Positions 43,901 to 55,544 are shown, counted from the first letter of the stretch. The stretch: 64,000 nt of DNA from Crocodylus rhombifer (GCA_038503035.1 JAVSML010025539.1:124001-188000), one strand, 5' to 3'. Made by a program: numbers and translations. The notes: a model not told the origin generated them from the sequence alone.

Positions 43901-44725
43901 ATGAGGTGGTGCTTGGGCCAGGTGTCGGATCATTGGAAGGTAGCCAACATGGTCGCCATCTTTAAAAAAGGGAGGAGGGAGGACCCAGGCAACTATAGGC
44001 CTGTTAGTCTTACCTTAATCCTAGGGAAACTCTTTGAGAAGATCATCATGGAGCACATCTGTGATGAGCCGGCCTCAGAGATGATGCTCAAGGGCAACCA
44101 GCATGGTTTCATTAGGGGGAGGTCATGTCAGACCAACCTGATTGCCTTTTATGATCAGGTCACAAAAGCCTTGGATGCAGGTGTTGCCGTGGATGTAGTC
44201 TTTCTGGACTTCAGCAAGGCCTTTGACACCATCTCCCACCCCATCCTCATTAAGAAATTGGGTGACTGTAGCATTAATGCCTACACAGTCAGATGGATTG
44301 CAGATTGGCTGAAGGGTTGCATTCAGAGGGTGGTGGTGGATAGGTCATATTCATCTTGGGAAGAAGTGGGCAGCGGAGTGCCCCAGGGCTCGGTCTTTGG
44401 GCACGCGCTATTCAATCGCTTTATCAGCAATTTGGACGATGGGGTGAAAAGCACCCTGTTTAAATTCGCTGATGATACCAAAATTTGGGGTGAGGTGAGC
44501 ACACTAGTAGGGAGGGAAAGACTGCAGCAAGATTTGGATAGGTTACAGGGGTGGGCTAGCAAAAACAGGATGCACTTCAACACTGACAAGTACAGGGTGC
44601 TGCACTCGGGCAGTAGTAACCAGCAGCACACTTATAAGATGGGAAACTCCCTTCTTGAGAGCACGGAGGCAGAAAGGGATCTTGGAGTCATTACTGACTC
44701 CAAGATGAACATGGGCCGACACTGA
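43901..44725 (+). pseudogene. CR1 ORF2 reverse transcriptase, catalytic core present
   Basis: A 274-residue open frame. Blocks in order: PGNYRPVSLTLILGKLFEK (about 29-47), NQHGFIRGRS (66-75), motif A VVFLDFSKAFDT (99-110), motif B GSGVPQGSVFG (157-167), motif C KFADDTK (188-194), then RMHFNTDK (223-230). Both motif C aspartates are present (DNA around 44468-44473). The enzyme primes reverse transcription at a nicked target in family members; this copy lacks the endonuclease domain and the N-terminal half of the protein and ends at a stop before the C-terminal region. The first Met is internal to the family protein, so no real start is implied. Confidence 0.95.
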
Positions 44726-44795
44726 AGTCACGGTTGGCAGGGCTAACTGCACCTTGTCGTGAATCCAGAGGTACATCTTTAGCAGGGCCAAGGAG

Positions 44796-45266
44796 GTGAT
44801 CCTCCCCCTCTATGCAACACTGGTCAGGCCACGGCTGGAGTACTGTGTCCAGTTCTGTGCGCCCCACTTCAGGAGGGATGTGGACAACATTGAGAGGGTC
44901 CAGAGGAGGGCCACCCAAATGATCCAGGGACAACAGGGCAGACCCTACAATGAGAGACTGCGGGACCTGAACCTGTTCAGCTTTCACAAGAGAAGGCTGA
45001 GGGGGGACCTGGTGACAGTCTATAAACTCACTAGAGGGGACCAGAAATGTTTGGGAGAGACCTTGTTTCCCCTAGCACCCCCTGGCATAACAAGGAATAA
45101 CAGCCACAAGTTGTTGGAGAGGAGGTTTAGATTAGACATCCGTAAGAACTACTTCACAGTTAGGGCGGCTAGGATCTGGAACCAACTTCCAAGGGAAGTG
45201 GTGCTGGCTCCTACCCTGGGAGTCTTTAGGAGGAGGCTTGATGCCTACCTAGCTGGGATCATTTGA
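44796..45266 (+). pseudogene. CR1 ORF2 C-terminal region
   Basis: A 156-residue frame covering the conserved region downstream of RT: LVRPRLEYCVQF (about 9-20), RVQRRATQMI (34-43), [20 protein letters not shown] (54-73), FRLDIRKNYFTVRAARIWNQ (111-130), LPREVVLAPTLGVF (131-144), and the natural protein end near AGII. It is shifted by one base relative to the RT frame upstream. Confidence 0.93.
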
Positions 45267-45355
45267 GCCCAGTTTTTTTTTTTCTCCTGCCCTGGCAGGG
45301 TGTTGGACTTGAAGATCTATAAGGTCCCTTCCGACCCTACTTCTATGATTCTATG

Positions 45356-45614
45356 TCTAGACTTTAATTACTGGGGGATCCTCTTAAATCTGTCTCCCCC
45401 TCACCAACACCACAGGAAAAGTAGCAGGGGAAACAATGGCAGGAAGACCCCTTGTGCTACCCCCTACAGCTTGCTACTTACCCCTCCATCCCTACATCCT
45501 TCCTATACTACCTTCCATCCCCTGCCAGTTGTCCCTCCTCTGGTGCCTTTCCTCTCCCTTCTCACTCCCCCACTGTTTACCTCTGTAGTTTCTTTCACTC
45601 TGTCTTCTCTGAGG
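45356..45614. other. C/T-rich sequence
   Basis: Runs from the CR1 terminus into the C-rich repeat. No gene. Confidence 0.4.
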
Positions 45615-46165
45615 GCATGCAGCACACGCCTGGGCCAGGCAGTAACACTGGCTCTGGCTCCAGCCTCCAGCTTGAGTTAGGGTCAAGGTCAGGGCCAGAG
45701 CTGCAGCAGCTGCCCCCACTACTCTGTGCACCTTTCCCTATGTATCCTTTTTCCCATGCTCACCCTGCAGCTTGCACCCCTTCTCTAAGATCCTCTTGAT
45801 CCATGCTCCCCTTCCCCTACCCATGCTCCCCTTCCCTTTCCACCCTTTTCCCTGTGCTGCCTTTAGCCCTGCACACCCTTTTCCAGTGCTCCTCCAGTGC
45901 CACACAACCTTTCTCCTGCACTCCCACCTGCACTGTGCACCCTCTTCCCCCATGCTTCCCTCACTGTGTGTGCCCCTTTCACCATGTCCTTTCCCCATGC
46001 TTCCCTTGCTCTGTGTGCCCCTTGCCCCTGCCCCCATGCTCCCCCAGCACTATGCATCCCTTTCCCCATGCTTCCTTCCAAAATGCTCACCCTCTTCACC
46101 TGCACTCTGTACTGTGAACCCCTTTCCCTTCACTCTCCCAGTCCATGCAACTCTACCTACCTCAT
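45615..46165 (+). repeat. C-rich dispersed repeat, copy 2, with a degenerate C/T-rich array
   Basis: 45655-45745 matches the repeat at 40.75 kb ('ccagcctccagcttgag', 'caaggtcagggccagagctg'). From 45745 onward, phrases like 'ccctttccccatgcttccc' and 'ctctgtgtgcccctt' recur with irregular spacing (roughly 40-50 bases) to about 46165. The array yields overlapping frames on both strands (for example 45772-46167 plus), which are artefacts of composition. Confidence 0.75.
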
Positions 46166-48328
46166 GAGCTACCCTGATCCCATCCAGAGCCATAGCACTC
46201 GCTTGCCTAGCATGTACTTGGAACTAAGACAAGGGTTTCTCCCCATACTTGTCTTATAGCTGAGTAAGTATGGTACTAGATCATGGGATCTAGAGAGGAC
46301 GTGCCTATCTGAAGCTATACGCCTTACTAACAACAGTATTGACAACTGCTCTTTACTTATGAATGCCATCAGTGGGGTTAAAGGCTGCTGTTCATCTTGG
46401 GCTCGATAGACTACGGCAAGAATACTTGCCCAGGCCTCTCTTGCCCAGACTCTATTTACGCATTTTGCATGAGACAGTCATTGGTTAAAAGCTAATAATC
46501 ATACCAATAACCATGGTATCAGTTACAGCCCTCAGAAATTTTTCTTCCCAGGAGAGTACACTCATCTCTGGGCCAGAGTCACATTTCCTCTTGATTACTG
46601 TCATTTCCACTCCCCTGAATCTTGGATGCTTGGCTGCCCAGTAGGGCAGTTTCAACAGGAGAGGTAAGGGCCCCTAGGAAATGTGTTTCTAGGAGAAGAA
46701 AATGTGGATGAGGAAGGCTTAAGGCTCTGGGGAAATGTTCTAACAGCCAAGTTATCAGGCAGTCACCACAGTCTGGGTTTTGCATTGAGCTGCATGCAGT
46801 GTCTCAGTCACTCAGTGACTCAGCATCAATCACTCAGTGTGGTCTTTCCCAGCTTAAGGATTAGAAAAGTTACACAGAGCTGAGGTGACTCTCAGCACTG
46901 TTTTGGATTGAAACAGGCAGAAGTGAGATACTTAGATGGCTGATCTGACGTACTCCTAAGCATGTACTTTGGCCAAATCTTGGCAAATAGAGATCTGTTT
47001 AGGTCAAAAATGGAAGTGTCTAATTAATCTAGTTGCCTCATTTGTTTTGTGGCTGTTAAATTACTGTGAGGTGCCATGAAAGAATGGTCCCTAGCCCCCA
47101 GCCAGCCCAAAGGAGTTAATGGAGGAGCTATCCTTCATGGAAAACAAGCTATCCTCCCTCAGTGGGAAACAGCTGATTGGTGGGATGAGGGTCATATTCT
47201 CCTGAGACTGGAATGTTCCTGGGGCTGTTTGTGGCAGCTGCTGCTTTTATTGATATCCTGGCCTCTCACCAGGCTCCCCTAAGAGTGGGGGTGGCCCAAG
47301 GAGCAGCCCTCTAGTATCCTTTCGTGGGAGAGCTCACTTATGTAGCTGGGGGCTTGGAAGGCATGTATATTCCAATGCCAAGGATGTTGTTCTACCAGTA
47401 AGAATTTCACAGTATTCTTTCCGCTAGAAATGAACTCCTGTCCGCAGCCTAACAATGAAATCAGAGTTTACTCTGAAAATTAAAAACACAATAAAGGGGA
47501 GTTGAAATGCTCTATTATTTTGTTCCCTTCTATACTTGTTCCTATAGGATAAAATACTAGCCATGCTGCACCACTGAAGGAGAATGAAGAGAATCATTAT
47601 AAGGAATTGAATGAAACAAATAGGAATGAAAAGGAAGAGGGCTGACACATACAAATGTGGATTTCTGCCAAACTGGCGAAGTACTTTATTGAGTAGGTCT
47701 GAATCCCTTCCTTTGAAAGTTAGGCATGCTACCATTGGCTTGGTAGACCAATCATTTCCTTCAGTATGACAGATCTTCTGTTCCTGAGCCCAAAACCTCA
47801 AGAGTCACAAAACTGAACTATTTTTTCCTTCTTAAACTTCAGTCTGACACTTTAGAAGAAAGTTGTATGGCATTTCATATTGGCAAATGCTAGCATAGCA
47901 TTTTCTGTTTTTACTAGCCATATCTTTCATTGAATGCAAATTCACAATTATTCAATATTAATTTGCATATACACACAAAGAATTGGTCATTTTCTTTAGG
48001 TCTAAATTCTGATGCCCTTTCTTATATTCATTACTCCATCCTTGGGCTTGTCACCTTCAGGGAAAGTAATTATGGATTTAGCTCAAAGTAAGAATGAATG
48101 GGGTTGTCTGAAACTTGTTCTAAAGGTACCAGTATAGCACATAAATGTACACAAATGTAATTCAAGCTCTGTAGTTTTGAACTTAAAAAAATAGTGGTGG
48201 AGTTAATCCCATGTCCAGCTAAACCTGAATGCAAGAAGCTAGGTTTCCCCATTGCAATTGGTTTTGTAATGCCGTCATTGTATTTGAGGTGGCTAAGTCA
48301 CATATTTTGCCTTATCTGCTGATTATTC
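46166..48328. other. anonymous sequence
   Basis: Mixed composition with no LINE, LTR or gene signal. The longest frame (47424-47801 minus, 125 residues) has a hydrophobic stretch but no recognised motif. Confidence 0.4.
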
Positions 48329-48400
48329 AGAGCTAGATTTTGCCACCCTTACTCTTGCTGAGTTGTGTCTTATTTCATGAGCACTTCTATTGATTTCAGA
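48329..48400 (+). repeat. half of a palindromic reptile/bird MITE
   Basis: 'agagctagattttgccaccc' followed by 'ttgctgagttgtgtcttatt' and 'cttctattgatttcag' matches one arm of a repeat that reads GGGCCAGATTCTGCCACCC in related genomes. The other arm is missing. Confidence 0.5.
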
Positions 48401-49254
48401 TCTGTACTTTAATCCTGGATCTAGGTTGAGAATTGCCTAGATACGTATTCTGATTTAGTTTTGATTTACAGGAATGCTAGAGGAAGGAGCATAATTGATA
48501 TGTTGTTAGAAAGAAGTGATACCAAGTCAGCATGTTTGTTTTGCTCTTCTCCCACTTGCTGAAGACTCACAAGGGTACATTTAGACATTTGAACTTAGAA
48601 TTCTCTCTCTCTCTCTCTCAATATACCAGAGTAGGTATCTGTTACTTCAGAATGCTGGACATGTGCCGATAAAGAAGGACACAACACGACAGAACAGAAA
48701 CTCAAAAGTGATGCAGAAATAACTTATTTTCTTTGTAACCATGGTTTCACCAGTGAACACTTCTATTGTTAGTACATCATTTTAAAGGGAGAAGAGGGGA
48801 AGAGCCAGTCTTGATGATACCAAGATAGATTTGAATCCAATGTGACAGAATATCTCACATAAGAAAGATATGAGACTTAGGGGAGCATATTACGGTTCTT
48901 ATATTATTGCCAAGAGGTTGTTGAATTACTGAAGAAGTCATTCAATTGAACACATTAATTGGCTTAAGTGGTTTAGTATATTTGTTAATGTAAAACTGAA
49001 ATTGAAATTATGAAGAAGAAAGTATGCTGTGGAATCCTGAAATAACAATATGTCATGCACTGATATTCAGTGACAGTATCATGATTAAGCTTGAGTCTGT
49101 TTTTTTGCATATTCTTCTGGTTATTTAACCTAATGAGTATTTTGGCTAAATTGATGATTCAATAATACTTAAGGCTCTGAAGAGATACTTTCTATAACAT
49201 TTATACAAAGTATGCAGAGCTATAGTCTATTAAATTCCATGCATTGATGTCTAC
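48401..49254. other. anonymous AT-rich sequence with a (CT)n tract
   Basis: (CT)9 at 48602-48619 is the only distinct feature. Confidence 0.5.
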
Positions 49255-49257
49255 TAA

Positions 49258-50048
49258 GGCTGTGTGAAGCTTCAGTCACTGATTCAATTGAGTGGAGATT
49301 TGGCCACTGAATCTCTGAATCTGAATCAAATCAAGAGATGGTTAAATCTCTCCGAATCGAATTGGAACTCCCTGAATCAATTCAGAGAGATTCGGAAAGA
49401 TTCAACTATTTGGACATAGAAACAGCTTTAAATGTTTTTTCTACATACCTCAAGGTAGGCTCATGACTGCTGAGATGATGGGGTGGATGGAGCATCCCAC
49501 AGGAGCACAGGGTGGTCCCCAGTGCACTTGGCAGCAGACCCGAAAGTGGACCTGAAGCACTTCGGGTCCATTTCTGGGTCTACTGGGGAGTGCAAAGGGG
49601 GGCCACTCCATGCCTCCCTGGCTTGGCAGCTGGTGCCTCCTGGGTCTGTGGGGGGTGCTGGGGTCCCCCTGTGTCCAGTCGCTGAGCCAAGAGAGGCACA
49701 AGTGGGGACCCCCAGCGTGCTTGGCAGTGGACCCGGAGGTGGACTGGAAGTACTTCCAGTCCACTTCTGGGTTTGCCACCCCCCGCGCTCCTGTGGGACA
49801 CTCCATCCACCCCAACATCACAGCATTCATGAGCAGCGCCTGGTACCTCAAGGTGTGTAGAAAAAATAGTTAAAGCTGTGTCTATGGCTGAATCACTGAT
49901 TCTCCAAATCAACATCAAATCTTCAGATTTAGATTCGGCCAGATCAAATCAGGACAGTGATCCAAATCAATTAATTGAATCACTGTCCCTGATTCAGGCC
50001 AAATCTGAATCCAAATCCAGATTGAATACATCCCATTTTGCACAAGCC
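49258..50048. mobile_element. long foldback DNA transposon, PIF/Harbinger-like MITE
   Basis: The ends GGCTGTGTGAAGC and TTTGCACAAGCC are inverted and flanked on both sides by TAA (49255-49257, 50049-50051), a 3-bp duplication as made by PIF/Harbinger elements. Both arms carry, in inverted order, an AATC-rich block, 'cagctttaaatgttttttct' / its counterpart near 49870, 'acctcaagg', 'gctcatga' and 'gggtggatggagcatcccac' (49480) against its counterpart at 49790. The inverted arms thus extend at least 250 bases each. The GC-rich core contains further inverted matches around 'ggtgcctcctgggtctgtgg'. No transposase. One arm of the same family is inside the hAT at 10663. The crocodilian MITE group described as Chompy is a candidate identity; I could not check this. 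Confidence 0.8.
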
Positions 50049-50051
50049 TAA

Positions 50052-51199
50052 CATCTACCTTGCATATGATAATTGTAACTGTTAAGGTAACAGAAACTGA
50101 AAGGTGCAAACCAGTGGGGAAAAACTTATCAGAAAACAAAATAAATATAAATGATTTCTAAACTCCTTCCAAAAGGTAAATTTTGCCTAAAAGATACTTC
50201 AAACACTGAATGTAAACTAATATTACTATAAAATCTGTCTTACATGCTCACAGACTCAGTGGATAGGAAATTTCAAAGGTAAAGAAAACTTATAGCAAAT
50301 TTCATTGTTTTTGTCTACTCAGATTATTAATATATCAAGCTATGCATTTAACAAAAGAAAAATTAAATAAGAATTGGTGTATGAATAATGGGGGCAAATG
50401 AATAATGTTGCGATTTTCAGAATATCTTGATTTAAGTAATCATTGTCAAAATAAGAACCTGAATAATAAAGTAATGGTTCATCCATATGTACAAAACCTG
50501 TGAAAATTATGGCAGCCAACCAACAAGCTAGTAGGGCCATTCAAAAAATGTCTCTGCTATGGAAGACTGTATTTTTTGTGCCTGAGGGGATCCAGGCTGT
50601 AGAGACAAAGAGGTGATAACAATGAGTCTCTGAACCATTGGTTGGTTGCCAATAGTGTATCTTGTTTTCAATAATTGGTTATCCTATCCATTGTGGAGGT
50701 GATGTCTAAGAATACCCATGGGCTAGATTAGCTGCTGTGGAATCTACTATTCAGAAGGAGAAGAGCTGTCAAAAGTTTAACTATTTATTTTTAGTCTTTT
50801 TCCTGATTCTTCCAGCTCCTACTTTGATTTGATAGGCAGTAGCTTTCAATCAAATCTGATTTATCTGCTGTTTCCTCCTTCAGGTTCTCAGAATCATCTA
50901 ATTCTTTAGCTTTCCACTACTGACTTTATCTTCAACACCAACTGTTCCTACTTTCATACCAGGCTACAAACATTAACTCTCAGTTCAGAGTATTAAAACA
51001 GAAAAATGTGACCAGTGCCCTGCTTCTTGGAAATACTCCAGCATTATTTTTCATGTTGTTTTCTCTCTCCATCCTTGTAGTCAGCAGGTTCTGATAAGCA
51101 CATACTCCACAAACCTATGCCTGGGGCCTCAGGATCTGAAGTCATTTGATAACACCAAATACTAAGTTTAATTAAAAACAAGACTTCACCTGGTGGAAA
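50052..51199. other. anonymous AT-rich sequence
   Basis: No gene or element recognised. Confidence 0.45.
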
Positions 51200-51559
51200 G
51201 GGTTTATCAAACTACAGTGAACTCCGGACCTAGCTGGTCCCAATCAAGGCAAGGATCAGGGCAAGTCATGGCTGGAACAAGTACCACCTGCAGCAAAAAC
51301 CCAGAGCAGCTGCCTGGGACCAGCTGGGCTGAGTGAAGGAATCAAGGCAGCCAATCCCCTCTGGACCCTTCCTGCTCCCTAGAGAAACTAACCTGACCTG
51401 CATCTGTGCCTCAGGTGTCTTACCACTAGGCGATATTGCCCATCCCTCACTTCCCTACGGTTTGCCTGAATGAACCTTCTCAGCCCTGTAGGGTGGAAAA
51501 CGGTGAACCCTACTTTACCTTCACAGGCCTCAGACTTCCCAAAGCACCCCAGATCTCAT

Positions 51560-52160
51560 GAAATGATCAGCTGTCTCCAACTGTTTCAGCAGCTTCAGGC
51601 TTTGCCTGAACAGATGAAAGGAAAAAGCAGGTTCTGCTAAGCCACTTGGAGAAAGCCCAAGTCCAAGCAGCAGCCAGAAAAGCAAGATCCTCCAGAAGGA
51701 AAATGAAATCCTCAGGCAGCAGCAGAATTCACCTCCAGTGGCTTGGGCCTCAGAAGAACCTGAGGCCCAAGAGCTTCAGTGGAAATCCAAAGATGTTCTG
51801 GGGGTTACTAAACCAGTGCTTCCTGGTGTTCACACTGTGCTCCCACCCCTACCCTACAGACCAGGAGAGGGTGGGAATAACAATCAGCCTCCTTGCAGGG
51901 GGCACCCTGACTTGATATCCCCACTCATGGAGGCCTCCAGTCCTGTCCTCAAGAAGGACTGTCCTGCATATATGTGGACCCCCTGCAGTCCTGGTCTGCA
52001 GTGATAGCCCTCTAAACTCTGAAGTAGGAGAACAAGCCCATGAGCCAATATGCTGTGGACTTTCAGAGACTGGCTACTGATACCAAGTAGAATGAGGCAG
52101 GCCAGGTGTTTCAGTTCTACCAGGCCCTAATACAGGAGTTGAAGAATGAACTTGCCTGAA
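51560..52160 (+). pseudogene. Sushi-class gag remnant
   Basis: The frame 51646-51915 contains PKSFSGNPKMFWGLLNQCFL followed by YPTDQERVGITISLLAGGTL. These match the capsid start of Sushi-type gag, P..FSGdP.kfrgFLnQC...F.LqP..fPtd..kV.fvisLLsG.AL. Further pieces in other frames include RLATDT near 52070 and NEAGQVFQFYQALIQELKNE near 52090-52150, which belong to the capsid C-terminal half. Gag packages the RNA in active elements. Broken by several frame changes. Confidence 0.85.
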
Positions 52161-52363
52161 TTAAGTCCCCAACTTGTTTGGGCCCCACAGTTTGAGCTCT
52201 GTCTTCAGGTGAACCACAACCTTGTAAAACAGTGTCTAGAGGAGGGGAGGGCCCTTCAGAGGGAACCTCACACCTTGTTTCCAGCTTCTCTGCCACCCCA
52301 GGAACAGCAACTGGAGGATCCCATTTGTCACAGGCTGAAACAAACCAGTGGTGAGCAGCTAGC

Positions 52364-52740
52364 TTCTGCTTGTATTGTGGAGTGCAAGGCCATTTTTGTA
52401 ACCTCCTGCCTCAACAAACACAGGAGGGCCCTGCCAGTTGGAAACAGAGGTGCCTGATCAGAGTAAGGGGATTCAAGCTGGGTGGTGGATCCATTTTCTG
52501 CTCCTCCATCCACATGACCCTCTTGGTCTTAAAATCATGGGTCACTGCAGCATACAGCCCATCTCTGTTTTGGTGCTTGCCATGCATCTGTCCCATCCCA
52601 CCATGTCCACAGCAAAGTTATCTGTTCTGGTGGACTCCGGTGCATCAGACAATTTTATGGACATCAATCTTGCCAAAGCAAAATGTATTCTAGTTAGACA
52701 CAAACCCAATCCAGTAATGATCATTGACAGTTGATGGCAC
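52364..52740 (+). pseudogene. zinc knuckle and protease of the Sushi-class relic
   Basis: 52364 onward reads FCLYCGVQGHFCNLLPQ, a CCHC knuckle whose last Cys is displaced. In the frame starting 52438, STAKLSVLVDSGASDNFMDI covers the retropepsin active site, with DSGAS intact at 52633-52647. Beyond the stop at 52732, other frames give ISIHDHIEILHFGLIWSA and LWLALHNPSIHW up to about 52900, the flap-to-RT linker typical of the group. The active-site triad survives but the reading frame does not. Confidence 0.85.
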
Positions 52741-53572
52741 CCTCCCACCCCCTTCTTCAGCCCAGCATCCCTTGAAATTGCCCCATTTTAGATCTCGATC
52801 CATGACCACATAGAGATTCTACATTTTGGCTTGATTTGGTCTGCACACACCCCTCTGCTATTGAGAGTTTTGTGGTTAGCCTTGCACAACCCATCAATTC
52901 ACTGGCAGCAGAGAACCACCTAATTTGAGTTTTGCTGGAAATCCACAAGGCAACTATTCTACTAGCCCAGCCATCTCTCACGGAGAGGAGTTATGCACCC
53001 TAGACCTCAAGGTCAGCAGTTGGCCAGGCCGCGGTACCAGCTGCTATGCTTTACTTCAGGTAATGGGACTTTGCTGATCTTTTTAGTAAGAGGAATACTG
53101 GCACCCTGCCACTGCATTGACCTTATGACTGTCCTGTAGACCTACAGCCTGGCCCTACAGTGCTCTTTAGCTATTTGTATGCATGGCCTGAGCTGGAACG
53201 GGGAGGTCCTGAAGGATTACATGCAGAAAGACATAGATAAGAGATTCGCTTGGCCTTCCACATCCCCAGGGAATGCCTATCCTGTTTGTCAAAAAAAGCA
53301 TGAGTCCCCATAACAGGGAACCCTAACCCTGTTACTAGGAAGCAGAGCAGCCCTTTTAAAACTAGAGTCTTCAGAGAGCAGCCTGCCAGCAGAGCAAGTT
53401 TTAAAGGATAACCCTACCAACCACAATGAAGAACTCAACTTACAGTAGATTTAGACAAGTTCATGGCCTCAGCCCAAGTACCCACCTGGTTCCACTGTAC
53501 CTGGTGGAGCAAGTACTTGGTATGCCTGCCATGTCACTCCAGGTATGAATGGCAAACCCTCCTGTCCTGTAT

Positions 53573-53608
53573 CTGAGGTTGATGGTGGGTACTGAGGTTG
53601 ATGGTGGG
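53573..53608 (+). repeat. 19-bp tandem duplication
   Basis: 'ctgaggttgatggtggg' occurs at 53573 and 53592. Confidence 0.9.
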
Positions 53609-55333
53609 AACATTCTGATGTTCCTGAGTATCTAGGACTCTCCAAAGGGTCACTAATTATCACATCTCCAAAATAAGATGGGACTGAAGGAAGTATTGAG
53701 GACAAGTTTGAGGAACATGGGCATTAGAGCTTTAATTAGACTGTGGAATGATTTCTTTTTCACTGTACATTTTCCCAGACAAAGCTCATTTACTCATAAA
53801 ATTCACCCTAGATGCACCTTCACTTTAGAACAGTATTGTAAACACATCTCCTTCAGTTTCTTATGCTTTTGCATGCCTCTGATTTATGCGGTTAAAGTAT
53901 TCAATCTTTGTGTACAGTCAGTATGAGATTATTTGTAAAAATAATGTGTGTTAAATTGGCAGACATCTGGGGTTTAAAATGACAATCTGTTGAGTGTTTC
54001 ATGATAGCTGCTATAAAAATTCATCTCTTACATTATAAGCTTAACATTTTGTACAAAAATGCAAAATGATAAAACAAAGTAGTAAAGATTTTTGTGTGGT
54101 TTATACAGTCACTGGACAGAGTGCTATTTAACAAAGACTACTACCTTTAATTCTATACTCAAGTTGTATTATACTTTCATGAAAATGATAAAACGTTAAA
54201 TATTCATTTTTTAAACTCAGAACTCTGACGTTAATAGTGGAGTTAAGGGGACCATATTCTCTTCCGTGTGTTAGGCACATAAATGCATGGAGATAGGTGT
54301 CTTACTGCAGTCCTATTCCACCCTGTGTGAGTCCCTGAAAAGTTGTTAATACAAAAGCTTGTATGAGTGAGTCTTTCTCCCTGTCTTTTCCGGTTTTTGT
54401 TTTATCTTAAGGATAACTTAACAGTGTGTTACAAAAGTAGGTGCATGAATGGATTTTCAGGGACTTGATCAGGGTGAAATTGAATCACAGTAGGCACACA
54501 GTAGGTAAAATAGGATCTGGCTCTGTGTGTGTGTGTGTGTGTGTGTGTTTATGCACGTGTCTATATATTTAATGTGAAGGGAAGATTTAATTCCATTTTA
54601 GCTATGTTCAAGTTTTGTAAAGTTGAATTAAAATACTTTTCCCACTGAAAAAAAAACCTTGTAACATTTCCCACCCTTCCCCTTTCCTGTGTTTAATAAC
54701 TGACAATGATGAAGTTGAAACCTTGATACGTAAATAATTATTATAGATATCTTTGTCCATGACTGAAAATAGGTAGATAGTAATGGTATAAATTGTTAAT
54801 GCTACTGCACATGAATAGTGAAAAGTTTCACTGATTTTTAATAGTGGTACTTAGTGACGTTGAAAAAGCATGTGTTCTTTTTGGCTCTTGGGAGATATAT
54901 TTATGGTATAATTAGTGTTTTAATTGTGTTATAAATTACAACGTAATACACATTCAGCCAATTCATGGTGCCATAAAATGACAAACCAGCCATAAAAATA
55001 TCCCAGATGTACTACTGTAACGTAGAACATCTTTGTGGCTGATTTGTATAGTGCCTTATATTGAACGTGTGGCACGTGTTGTGTTCCAAACCAGGGCTGC
55101 CTGCCTTTGTCCTGCTTCTAGAACTGTAGAGATAAAGGGAAGTCTAGTAGACCTGGTTGGCAGGAGTTTGGTGAATGGAAAATCAAAGCCTTGAACAGAG
55201 ACTGATTTAACACTTTGGTATGATTATATAAACTATATGGTATAAGGTTGTATTGTCTCTGTGTAGATTTGTATAGAGGAAATGTAGAGTTTCATTTCTC
55301 TTCCTTTCTTTTTTTTGATTTTGAGACTTTGCA
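53609..55333. other. AT-rich sequence with one microsatellite
   Basis: (TG)12 at about 54524-54548. No gene or element otherwise. Confidence 0.5.
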
Positions 55334-55544
55334 GGTGTGTCTGCACAAGACTTTACATCATCATAGTGACAAGCTGCGTGATGCTGCTGCTAACTGTGAT
55401 GTCACTGCTACTTCGCAGTTGAACTGAAAGTGACCCATGCACTGGCGCGTACTGCTCAGTCATTTAGTACTTGCTTCAGCTTCAGAAAGTACTAAACGAT
55501 TGTGCAGTGCCAACTGCACAGTGGGGCACACATGTAGAGACACC
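55334..55544. mobile_element. palindromic MITE, copy 2
   Basis: It starts GGTGTGTCTGCACAAGA and ends CATGTAGAGACACC, with inner inverted pieces around 'acttcgcagttg' and 'caactgcacagtg' and around 'cattta gtacttgc' / 'agaaagtactaaac'. Layout and wording ('...tactgctcagtcattt...', 'gtgcagtgccaactgc') resemble the MITE at 13573, so I place them in one family. Confidence 0.55.

Larger units (their letters stand above)
43890..45355 (+). mobile_element. CR1 LINE, 5'-truncated, best preserved copy
   Basis: It starts within the RT and runs to a full 3' end: 'ggtgttggacttgaagatct', 'aaggtcccttccgaccctac' and 'ttctatgattctatg' at 45355. RT and C-terminal coding are open in two long frames (43901-44725 and 44796-45266), separated by about 70 bases with stops and a frame change. 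As is usual for CR1, the 5' end is cut and no target duplication is evident. It is the youngest looking LINE of the window. Confidence 0.95.
51200..53480 (+). mobile_element. Sushi-class Ty3/Gypsy relic: gag, zinc knuckle, protease, start of RT
   Basis: The order is gag (about 51560-52160), a CCHC-like knuckle (52364-52410), protease (52600-52900) and the first RT block (53190-53300). Frames shift repeatedly. The RT breaks off after its first block, and integrase and LTRs were not found; 51200-51560 could be leader or LTR-derived. The Sushi group is the one from which mammalian RTL/MART genes derive. Here stops and frameshifts argue against a domesticated gene. Confidence 0.85.

Noticed and set aside
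45745..46165. Possible proline/serine-rich protein (131 residues, plus)
   Set aside because: A degenerate C/T-rich tandem array; alternative frames are equally open.
47424..47801. 125-residue minus-strand frame with a hydrophobic segment
   Set aside because: AT-rich hydrophobic readings of this length are expected by chance; no family pattern and no supporting context.
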